Below are positions 1 to 7,441 of a stretch of DNA of 64,000 nucleotides, piece by piece; the stretch's first letter is position 1; each line of letters opens with the position of its first letter. This DNA comes from Opitutus sp. ER46 (GTDB taxonomy: Bacteria; Verrucomicrobiota; Verrucomicrobiia; Opitutales; Opitutaceae), in assembly GCF_003054705.1 (NCBI RefSeq), contig NZ_QAYX01000016.1, forward strand, positions 62,001 through 126,000, written 5' to 3'. A model generated the notes under the pieces. That model was given only the letters and a program-made list of their open reading frames with translations, did no database searches and was not told where the DNA came from. A program made the translations under genes and the position numbers.

Positions 1-538
1 GGATGAAGGCGGGCGTGTTCATTGCGAGGAACTTGCCGCCCAGGCGCTGCGCCACGAGCCGGCCGACCTCCTGCGAGTCCACCGTGCTGATCTGGGAATC
101 GACGCTGCCCATCGCCTGGACGATCGTGAGCGCCTTGTTGCCGCCCTCGGGCAGGTTTTGCGCCAGCTCCTGCAGGGTGCGGCCGCCGGCCACGGCGACC
201 GTGTCCCGGGGCTGGATCATCTCATCGACCAGGCTGGCGCCGAAGTGGCCGACGGAGCGGCGGAGCGAGGCCAGGTCCGAGCCCTCGTTAGACTTGATGA
301 CGATGACGGTGCCGAAACCGAAGCGGCGCTCGAGCTCCCGCTCCAGCTCCGGCCGGCGGGGATTGTAGTCGGCGATGGTGATCCGGACGATGCCGCGCTC
401 GCGCGCCAGCGCCAACAGGCGCGAGACCTTGGCCTGCGACACCTTGGCGAAACGCGCCACATCGCTCTGGCCCATGCCATCGATGTAGTAGAGCCGCGCC
501 ACCATGCGGAGCTGGTCGTCTGAATAATCATTCGCCAT
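1..538 (-). CDS. SorC-family sugar-responsive transcriptional regulator (partial)
   Basis: This is the N-terminal 179 codons of a regulator that continues beyond base 1. The start is the ATG at 538 (MANDYSDDQLRMVARLYYID). Residues 1-55 form the SorC-type helix-turn-helix, with SDVARFAKVSQAKVSRLL as the recognition region. From about residue 60 the phosphosugar-binding effector domain begins, containing DTVAVAGGRTLQEL. SorC proteins bind DNA through the N-terminal HTH and sense a sugar phosphate through the C-terminal domain. The gene is divergent from the GH106 enzyme at 718 across 179 bp, so it may control that enzyme; this is inferred from position only. The effector cannot be guessed because the rest of the domain is outside the window. 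Confidence 0.85.
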   Translation of the reverse strand, partial: MANDYSDDQLRMVARLYYIDGMGQSDVARFAKVSQAKVSRLLALARERGIVRITIADYNPRRPELERELERRFGFGTVIVIKSNEGSDLASLRRSVGHFGASLVDEMIQPRDTVAVAGGRTLQELAQNLPEGGNKALTIVQAMGSVDSQISTVDSQEVGRLVAQRLGGKFLAMNTPAFI

Positions 539-717
539 GCCGATGTTTTCCGAGGCCGCGCCGCAGGTGTCAAGGAGCCGACCGATACTGGGATCGGAGG
601 AAAAGTCCGGTGGCTTGGCCCTTTCCCTCGGGCGGCCGCGGCATCAGAAAGACGATGCCGAATCGAAATTCACGCGTAGACCCGGTTCCCGCCCACCATC
701 CTGACCTCTCTCCAACC

Positions 718-3700
718 ATGCATCTCGATCGACGTGAATTCATCAAACTGGGATCCCTGACCGGAGTGGCGCTGCTCGTGGCGCCCGGCCGCGTGGCGGC
801 GGAGGCGGCGGGCGGCGGGCTGGCCGCGGATGCCGCCGATGCGCTGGCCGCCGGGTTCGAGCGGGTGCCGGCGGCCGCTCGGGCCGGCGTGTACTGGTGG
901 TGGCTCGACGGCCGGGTGGACCGGGAGGGCATCACGCGCGACCTCGAGGCCTTCGCGGCCAAGGGCGTCGGTGAGGTGCTGCTGGTCAACTCGGTCAACT
1001 TCGGGCCCTCGAACGTGCCGCCGGACGCGGTGCCGTTCCTGTCGCCGGCGTGGCGCGAGCTGTACCGGCACGCGCTGCGTGAGGCGCGCCGGTTGGGCAT
1101 CGAGGTGGGCGTCAACCTGAGCGGCGGCTGGTGCATGGGCGGGCCGTGGGTGCCACCGCGGCTGGCGGGTCGGTGGTTCCTGCAGTCGCGACTGACGGTC
1201 GAGGGGCCGCAGCGTTTCACGGGCCAGCTGCCGCTGCCGGGCCACCGCGATGGCTACGACAAGGTTTTCAATCCGCCGGGCTTCAAGGAGTACATCGACC
1301 TTCCGCTCGAGCAGCTTGACTACCGCGACACCGCCGTGGTGGCGGTGCCGGAGCCGGCGGCGGGCGGCGTCCGCTTCGACGCCGAACGCACGGCGTTGCT
1401 GCCGGCCAAGACCAACCGGCGCGACGCGTCGAACTTCACGCGGGCGCGCGACGTCATGGGCCCGGCGAACCGGCCGCTGCCGGCGGCGCCCGGGGACCGG
1501 CCGGTGCCCGTCGACCAAGTGGTGGACCTGACGGCGAAGATGGACGCTGACGGTCGTCTCACCTGGGACGTGCCGCCGGGGCGCTGGACGATTGTGCGCA
1601 CGGGCCATCGCATGACCGGCTCGCGCCTGATGATCGCGCCGAAGGAGGGCGACGGGCTCTCGATTGGCTGGCTGGATCGGGCCGGCGTGGAGCTGCAGTT
1701 CGAACAGCTGGGCAAGCTGCTGCTCGAGGACGCGGCGGCGGCGGGCACGCGGTTAAGCTACTTCTGCGACGACAGCTTCGAGGACGGGTTTCCGAACTGG
1801 ACGGAGAAGATCGTCGCGCAGTTCCGGCGCTATCGCGGTTACGATCCGGTGCCGTACCTGCCGGTGCTGGCGGGCTACATCATTGGCAGCGCGGACGTGG
1901 CCGACCGTTTTCTGCACGATTACCGCAAGACCGTCGCCGACCTGATGGCGGACGAGCACTACGGCCGTTTCGCCGAGCTCTGCCATGCGCATGGCCTGCA
2001 GGTGCAGAACGAGGCGGCAGGACCGAGCCGCTCCGGCACGATGTGCATGGATGGGTTGAAAAACCTGGGGCGGAGCGACCGCCCGATGGGCGAGTTCTGG
2101 CTCGGGCTGCGGCACGATGAACCCGGCGGGCTGGATCCGAAGCTCGGCTACGGCGTCACGCGGCTGGAGGACCAGCAGAACAAGGTGACGAAGATGGTCT
2201 CGTCCGCCGCGCACATCTACGGCCGGCGCACGGCCTCGGCGGAGGCGTTCACCACCGGCCGCCACTGGCTCGATGCGCCCGGCACGCTGAAGCCGGCGGC
2301 GGACCGCGCGTTTTGCGAGGGCATCAACCGACTGATCGTGCACGAGTCCACCGCGGTGCGGGACCGCGACGGCAAGCCCGGGCACGAGTACTACGCCGGC
2401 TCGCATTTCAACCGGAACCAGACCTGGTGGCCGCTGGTGGGACCGTTCCTGGATTACCTCGGGCGGTGCCACTTCCTGCTGCAGCAGGGACTCTTCGTGG
2501 CCGACGTGCTCGCGTACACCGGCGATGGCGCGCCGAACGTCGCCGAACCGAAACGCGCGCTGCCGGGATTGGGCGCGGGCTATGACTACGATCAGTGCAA
2601 CGCCGAGGTGCTGCTCACGCGCGCCACGGTGCGCGACGGTCGCATCGTGTTGCCCGACGGCATGAGCTATCGGCTGCTGCTGTTGCCGGACACCGACCGG
2701 ATGCCGCGCGAGATTGCGGCGAAGATCCGCGAACTCGTCCGCGCCGGTGCGACCGTGGTGGGTCCGACGCCCCGGCAGGATCCGGGGCTCGATGCGTATC
2801 CGGCCTGCGACGACGAGGTGAAGGCGATCGCGGCCGAGGTTTGGGGCCCGTGCGATGGCAAGGCAGTCAAAACCCACACATGCGGCCGGGGGCGGGTGTT
2901 CTGGGGCGTGGCGCCGCGGGACATTCTCGCGGCCGACGGCGTGGGCCCGGACTTCGCGTTCACCGGCGGGAAAGCCTGGATCGACTTCGTGCACCGGCAG
3001 ACGCCGGAGGCGGAGATCTACTTCGTGGCGAACCGCAATGATCGACCAGAGTCGGGCGAGGCGAGTTTCCGCGTCGCCGGGCTCACGCCCGAGATTTGGG
3101 ACCCCGTCACGGGGGCGCGTCTGAAACCGGCCGCCGTGCGCAGTGCGGCGGGGCAGGCGGTCATCCCGCTGATGTTCGCGCCGCACCAGGCGTTCTTCGT
3201 CGTGTTTCGCCACGCCAAGGCGGCGCCGACGACCGGAGCGGTGCTGCCGCTCGAGCTGCCCGTGGCGCAGGAGGTTTCCGGGCCATGGCGCGTGCAGTTC
3301 GATCGCGCGTGGGGCGGACCGGCCGAGGTCGAGTTCGCGGCCCTCACCGATTGGACGCAGCGTCCGGAGGAGGGCATCCGCTTCTATTCCGGCCTCGCGA
3401 CCTATCGGAAACGCCTGGCTTTCGACCGCGAGCTCGCGCCGGGCGAGCGGCTGTTCCTCGACTTGGGCGTGGTAAAATCGATCGCGCAGGTGCGGCTCAA
3501 CGGCGTCGAGCTTGGCGTGGTCTGGACGGCGCCGTGGCGCGTGGAGATCACCGCGGCACTGCGTCGCGGCGAGAACGAGCTCGAGATCGACGTGGCGAAC
3601 CTCTGGCCCAACCGCCTCATCGGCGACGCCCAGCGTCCGCCGGAGGCGCGCCTCACGCGCACCAACATTCCGCTCGACCCGAAGGCGAAGCTCCTGCCGT

Positions 3701-3738
3701 CCGGCCTGCTCGGCCCGGTCCGGCTCACGCGAAGGTAA
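718..3738 (+). CDS. GH106-like glycoside hydrolase (alpha-L-rhamnosidase type), Tat-exported
   Basis: A protein of 1006 residues. The start is placed at the ATG at 718 because it opens a Tat signal (DRREFIKLGS, then a hydrophobic stretch ending near GRVAAEA); an upstream GTG at 610 would bury the signal. The catalytic part begins with GVYWWWLDGRVDREGI and LGIEVGVNLSGGWCMGG, typical of Glyco_hydro_106 proteins. The last 110 residues (YSGLATYRKRLAFD, later VRLNGVELGVVWTAPW) look like a GH2-type sugar-binding jelly roll. GH106 members remove L-rhamnose from plant or algal polysaccharides, and this one would act outside the cytoplasm. It is divergent from the SorC-type regulator and ends 5 nt before the convergent ClC gene. 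The exact substrate is not readable from the sequence. Confidence 0.82.
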   Translation: MHLDRREFIKLGSLTGVALLVAPGRVAAEAAGGGLAADAADALAAGFERVPAAARAGVYWWWLDGRVDREGITRDLEAFAAKGVGEVLLVNSVNFGPSNVPPDAVPFLSPAWRELYRHALREARRLGIEVGVNLSGGWCMGGPWVPPRLAGRWFLQSRLTVEGPQRFTGQLPLPGHRDGYDKVFNPPGFKEYIDLPLEQLDYRDTAVVAVPEPAAGGVRFDAERTALLPAKTNRRDASNFTRARDVMGPANRPLPAAPGDRPVPVDQVVDLTAKMDADGRLTWDVPPGRWTIVRTGHRMTGSRLMIAPKEGDGLSIGWLDRAGVELQFEQLGKLLLEDAAAAGTRLSYFCDDSFEDGFPNWTEKIVAQFRRYRGYDPVPYLPVLAGYIIGSADVADRFLHDYRKTVADLMADEHYGRFAELCHAHGLQVQNEAAGPSRSGTMCMDGLKNLGRSDRPMGEFWLGLRHDEPGGLDPKLGYGVTRLEDQQNKVTKMVSSAAHIYGRRTASAEAFTTGRHWLDAPGTLKPAADRAFCEGINRLIVHESTAVRDRDGKPGHEYYAGSHFNRNQTWWPLVGPFLDYLGRCHFLLQQGLFVADVLAYTGDGAPNVAEPKRALPGLGAGYDYDQCNAEVLLTRATVRDGRIVLPDGMSYRLLLLPDTDRMPREIAAKIRELVRAGATVVGPTPRQDPGLDAYPACDDEVKAIAAEVWGPCDGKAVKTHTCGRGRVFWGVAPRDILAADGVGPDFAFTGGKAWIDFVHRQTPEAEIYFVANRNDRPESGEASFRVAGLTPEIWDPVTGARLKPAAVRSAAGQAVIPLMFAPHQAFFVVFRHAKAAPTTGAVLPLELPVAQEVSGPWRVQFDRAWGGPAEVEFAALTDWTQRPEEGIRFYSGLATYRKRLAFDRELAPGERLFLDLGVVKSIAQVRLNGVELGVVWTAPWRVEITAALRRGENELEIDVANLWPNRLIGDAQRPPEARLTRTNIPLDPKAKLLPSGLLGPVRLTRR

Positions 3739-3743
3739 GCTGC

Positions 3744-5057
3744 TCAGCGGTTCTCGGTCGCGAGGCGTTTTGCCCGAAGGCGGAGCGCCTCGTAGATCGG
3801 CACGTCGCGGAGCCACTCCGCGACGCCGTACGCGGCCAGGCTGCAAACGAGCAGGGGGAGCATGAACTCATAGCGGCCGGTCAGCTCGATCATCATCACG
3901 AGCGCGGTCAGCGGTGCGCGCACGATCGCCGTGAGCAGTCCGCCCATGCCGAGCACGGCGAAGGCCGCGGGGTGGGCGGCGAGCGACGGCAGCAGCGCAT
4001 GCACGCCGTGGCCGAAGGCGAGGCCCCCGAGCGCGCCGAGCACGAGCAGCGGCGCGAAAATGCCCCCGGCCGCGCCCGAGCCGTAGCTCACCATCGTCAT
4101 GGCAAAACGCGCCACGAGCAGGGCCGGCAGCCAGCGCAGCGCGATTTCGCCCGCGAGCGCCTGCTGGGTCAGCGTGCCCCCCATGCCGGCCACCGGCGGA
4201 TAGATGCCGCTTGCGATGCCCACCAGCAGACCGGCGAGCGCGCCGACGGCCCAGCCGGGCCAGCGCAGACGGCCGTAGAGGTTGAGCGACGTCATCACGC
4301 AGCGGTTGAAGAACACGCCGCCCAGGCCGCAGGCGAGACCCAGGACCAGCGCGGCGGGCACGGTGCGCAGGTCGGGGACCGGCATCGCGTGCAGCGCGAA
4401 CACCGGCAGGTCGCCGGTGAGCAACCGCGCCACCATGTCGGCGACGACCGAAGCGAGAAAAGCCGCCACGAAAACGACGGGCGTGAAACTGCCGGCAAGC
4501 TCCTCGAGCACGAACATCACGCCGGCGAGCGGGGCGTTGAAGGCGGCCGCGAGCCCGGCGCCGGCCCCGGCCGCGATGAGCGCCTTGCGTTCGCCTTCAC
4601 CCGGTTTCACCCGAAACCACTCTGAGACCATCAGCCCGGTCGCGCCGCCGAGCTGGATGGTCGGACCCTCGCGGCCCAGCGCCAGGCCGCCGCCGATGCC
4701 GGCGAGCCCGCCGAAGAACTTCACCGGCACCATCCGACGCCACTCGATTCCGCGGTCACCGGCGATGAAGCCCTTGATCTGCGGAATGCCGCTGCCGCTG
4801 GCGTCCGGCGCAAAGCGGCGCACCAGCCACACGCCCAGTGCCCCGCCGGCCACGCAGAACGCGATTGCCACCGGGAGCCGCGAGGAAAAGGGCAGGGGCA
4901 GGAGAAACTCCACCCGCGCGCGCTCGGCTGTCACCAGCGCGAGGCGGAAGGCCGACGCCAGCAGCCCGGCCACGACGCCGACCACGAGCGCCTTCGGCAG
5001 GATATGCCGCCGGCGCACCTCCTGGGTGCCGAGTCCAAAGCCTGTGTCGTTCTGCAT
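3744..5057 (-). CDS. ClC-type chloride channel or H+/Cl- antiporter
   Basis: A 437-residue inner-membrane protein with about ten hydrophobic segments. All three ClC selectivity signatures are present: GSGIPQ near residue 90, GREGPTIQLGGATG near 130 (with the gating glutamate) and GGIFAPLLVLGALGG near 335. It lacks C-terminal CBS domains and so resembles short bacterial antiporter-type ClCs. Such proteins exchange chloride for protons and support acid or osmotic tolerance. The start ATG at 5057 is followed by a soluble N terminus of about 20 residues before the first helix. Upstream lies a CGGAGTGA repeat tract. A second ClC copy in the window (43.9-45.2 kb) is truncated, so this one appears to be the intact version. 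Confidence 0.92.
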   Translation of the reverse strand: MQNDTGFGLGTQEVRRRHILPKALVVGVVAGLLASAFRLALVTAERARVEFLLPLPFSSRLPVAIAFCVAGGALGVWLVRRFAPDASGSGIPQIKGFIAGDRGIEWRRMVPVKFFGGLAGIGGGLALGREGPTIQLGGATGLMVSEWFRVKPGEGERKALIAAGAGAGLAAAFNAPLAGVMFVLEELAGSFTPVVFVAAFLASVVADMVARLLTGDLPVFALHAMPVPDLRTVPAALVLGLACGLGGVFFNRCVMTSLNLYGRLRWPGWAVGALAGLLVGIASGIYPPVAGMGGTLTQQALAGEIALRWLPALLVARFAMTMVSYGSGAAGGIFAPLLVLGALGGLAFGHGVHALLPSLAAHPAAFAVLGMGGLLTAIVRAPLTALVMMIELTGRYEFMLPLLVCSLAAYGVAEWLRDVPIYEALRLRAKRLATENR

Positions 5058-5067
5058 GGTGATCTAC

Positions 5068-5216
5068 GGAGTGAGAGTGACCTTCGGAGTGAGAGTGAAA
5101 GTGGCCTGCGGAGTGAAAGTGAGAGTGAAAGTGAAAGGGGTCGACGGAGTGAAGTGCGTGATGTGAGCGCTGTGCCTGGGATCTTTCTCTTGCTCTTCCT
5201 CTTTCTCTTTCTCCCG
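5068..5216. repeat. Purine tract plus pyrimidine tract (CGGAGTGA repeat family)
   Basis: Four imperfect copies of CGGAGTGAGAGTGA-like units run from 5068 to 5157. A pyrimidine tract of CTTTCTCTT/CTTCCTC type follows at 5181-5214. The whole lies between the ClC start and the sensor kinase stop and codes for nothing recognisable. The same CGGAGTGA unit recurs at 23.3 and 62.2 kb, and similar paired tracts occur at 9.6 and 28.7 kb. Confidence 0.8.
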
Positions 5217-5284
5217 GCCGTCGCCCCAATCACGTCCGGTACTTTCAGCTGCGGCCATTCCATCTCGCGCTTCCGCACCGCCCC

Positions 5285-6613
5285 TTAGGTGCCTTGGATC
5301 GGCAGCCGGATCACGAAGTCCGTCCAGCCTGGCGCCGTCTCCTCGTGCCAAATCTCGCCGCCATGCGAGCGGGCGATTTCTCGGCAGAGGGCGAGGCCCA
5401 GGCCATGGCCGCCTCGCCGGCGCGCCGCATCAGCGCGGAAGAAGCGCTGGAACAGGTCGGCGCGGGCGGCTTCGGGAATGCCCGGGCCGGTGTTGCGTAC
5501 GCGCAGGAACGCGGTCTCGCCGATGCGCGTCAGGCTCAGCTCGGCGGCGCCGTGCCGCTCGTTGTAGTGCATCGCATTGTCGATGACATTGAGCAGCAGC
5601 CGACGCAGCAGCAGCGGGTCGCCCCGCACCCACACGTCGTCCGCGACCGTGCTGCGCAGGGTAATATCCTCGGCCGCCGCAAGCAGTTCGCCGTCTTCCG
5701 CGGCTTCGCGCACAAGCGCGGAGAAGTTGACGGGCTCGCGCGGAAGACCCGCAGCCTGGCCGGCATCGAACTGTGCGAGCATGAGCAGGTGCTCGGTGAT
5801 GCGATCGAGCCGGCTCAGTTCCTCCTGCAGGCTCATCAGCCGCTCCTCCGGGATCGGCGTGTGCGCGGGCAGCCGCAGGAGCTGCTCGATCTCCGTGCGC
5901 ATGATGGTCAGGGGCGTGCGCAACTCGTGCGAGGCGTCGGCGGCAAACCGCTGGGTCTGGCCAAACGAGGTCTGCAGTCGGCTGAGCATGACGTTGAACG
6001 CGCTGGCCAGTTGGCGGAGCTCGTCATTGGCGGCGGGCTGCGGCAGGCGGACGTCGAGCCGATCGGCGACGACGGTCTCGGTCGTCCGGGCAAAACTGCG
6101 CAGCGGTTGCAGGGCCCGGCGCGCCACCCAGCGGCCGCCGAGGGCTGCGGCCACGATTACCAAGGGCAGCGACATCAGGTACGAGAGCAGCAGGTTGTGC
6201 ACGATCTCGCCGACCTCATCGAGGTTGTAGCCGATCACGACGGTCTTGGGCCCCAGGTAGGCGCGGAGCCGCCAGCGACTGGGATCCTCTCCGGCGGTCA
6301 CCGGCTCCTTGCTCAGCAGCGCCGTGCGGGCCAGACCGGGATCGAGCCGGGGCGTGAGGTGCTCGAGCCGTCCATCCGGCCCGAAGACGGCGTAGGCCAT
6401 CGAGGGGTGAAAATCGATTCCCGCGGGCAGCGCGAGGTTGTCGCGCGCCAGGCGCTGCTGCACGACCGCCGCCTCCGAGGCCATCTCCTGATCCATGCCC
6501 TCAAGCTCGACGTGGTAGAGGTTGAGCAGCGTTCCGCTGGCGAAGAGGACAACCGCGGCCGTGGTCACGAGGGCCGACCACACGGCAAACTTGGACTGGA
6601 TGGAGAGCGCCAT
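5285..6613 (-). CDS. CusS-like sensor histidine kinase
   Basis: A 442-residue membrane kinase. Two hydrophobic helices (about residues 7-28 and 140-165) flank a periplasmic sensor region. A HAMP segment follows, then the H-box SHELRTPLTIMRTEIEQLL, the N-box NVIDNAMHYNE and the G-boxes GPGIPEA and GHGLGLALC. The phosphoacceptor histidine and ATP-binding residues are intact. The start is the ATG at 6613, whose A overlaps the regulator's TGA stop (TGATG), so the pair is translationally coupled. The architecture matches heavy-metal sensor kinases of the CusS/CopS class. Together with the Cus-box-like palindrome upstream of the regulator this favours copper or silver sensing, although the sensor domain itself shows no clear metal motif. 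Confidence 0.85.
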   Translation of the reverse strand: MALSIQSKFAVWSALVTTAAVVLFASGTLLNLYHVELEGMDQEMASEAAVVQQRLARDNLALPAGIDFHPSMAYAVFGPDGRLEHLTPRLDPGLARTALLSKEPVTAGEDPSRWRLRAYLGPKTVVIGYNLDEVGEIVHNLLLSYLMSLPLVIVAAALGGRWVARRALQPLRSFARTTETVVADRLDVRLPQPAANDELRQLASAFNVMLSRLQTSFGQTQRFAADASHELRTPLTIMRTEIEQLLRLPAHTPIPEERLMSLQEELSRLDRITEHLLMLAQFDAGQAAGLPREPVNFSALVREAAEDGELLAAAEDITLRSTVADDVWVRGDPLLLRRLLLNVIDNAMHYNERHGAAELSLTRIGETAFLRVRNTGPGIPEAARADLFQRFFRADAARRRGGHGLGLALCREIARSHGGEIWHEETAPGWTDFVIRLPIQGT

Positions 6614-7287
6614 CAAACGTCGGCCTGAAGCGCGTAACCGATGCCGCGAACCGTCTGCAGGAGCTTGCGCGGGAACGGGTCATCGAGCTTGCGGCGCAGC
6701 CGCTGGATCGCGACGTCGACGAAATTGGTGCCGGCGTCAAACTGATGGCCCCACACGGTCTGGCTGATCTCCACGCGGGTGACGACCTTGCCCGGGGTGC
6801 GCAACAGGCACTCGAGCAGCGAGAACTCGCGGGGGGTTAGGTCGATGCGTGTCGCGCCGCGACGGACCTCGCGCGTGACGAGGTTGAGCGAGAGATCCGC
6901 GAGCGTCAGGACGGTCAGCCCGGTGCCGGTGTGCCGGCGCAGGACAGCCCGGAGTCGGGCGATGAGCTCGACCACCGAGAACGGTTTCGGGATGTAGTCG
7001 TCGGCACCCAGGTTGAGGCCGGTGACGCGCTCATCGAGGTCGCCGCGCGCCGTGAGCAGGATGACGGGGGTTGAGTTGTGTTCGCGGCGAAGCTTCTGGA
7101 GCACGCTGAGCCCGTCGCGGCCCGGCAGCATGATATCCATGATGATGCCGTCGAAGCTGCCGGCGCTTGCGACGTCCGCCGCGGTGTCGCCGTCGTGGCA
7201 GACCTCGACTGCAAACCCCTGCTCCTCGAGGCCGGCCCGGACAAATGCCGCGACCTTCTTTTCGTCTTCGACCACCAGGATGCGCAT
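6613..7287 (-). CDS. OmpR/PhoB-type response regulator, CusR-like
   Basis: A 224-residue two-domain regulator. The receiver domain starts MRILVVEDEKKVAAFV and carries the phosphoacceptor Asp in GIIMDIMLPGRDG, the conserved Thr in VILLTARG and the Lys in YIPKPFS. The C-terminal winged helix is OmpR-type (LTPREFSLLECL, then TNFVDVAIQRLRRKLDD and VRGIGYAL). The sequence pattern is that of the CusR/CopR subgroup. It is the first gene of the regulator-kinase operon and is divergent from the LtaS-like gene at 7442. It probably binds the palindrome at 7382-7401 and so may control both its own operon and the divergent gene; this is an inference from site type and position. Confidence 0.9.
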   Translation of the reverse strand: MRILVVEDEKKVAAFVRAGLEEQGFAVEVCHDGDTAADVASAGSFDGIIMDIMLPGRDGLSVLQKLRREHNSTPVILLTARGDLDERVTGLNLGADDYIPKPFSVVELIARLRAVLRRHTGTGLTVLTLADLSLNLVTREVRRGATRIDLTPREFSLLECLLRTPGKVVTRVEISQTVWGHQFDAGTNFVDVAIQRLRRKLDDPFPRKLLQTVRGIGYALQADV

Positions 7288-7381
7288 CGGTGGCCAGCGT
7301 AGCCGGGGCGGGCGGGTGGACCAGAGCGAATTTACGCCGCCCCGGACCCGGAAAATCTGAGATGACGCTTGGCTAACGCCA

Positions 7382-7401
7382 AGATGACGGTTTTGTCATC
7401 T
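7382..7401. promoter_or_regulatory. Cus-box-like palindrome (candidate CusR-type operator)
   Basis: An inverted repeat AGATGAC-GGTTTT-GTCATCT lies in the 154-bp divergent gap between the response regulator and the LtaS-like gene. It fits the known CusR/CopR box pattern ATGACAA-NN-TTGTCAT with two mismatches. A second GATGAC half-site (7364-7369) and a short TTGGC/GCCAA inverted repeat lie just to the left. Confidence 0.6.
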
Positions 7402-7441
7402 TTCTAGCAGGAAACGTAGGAGACGCCTCTATCCGTATCGT

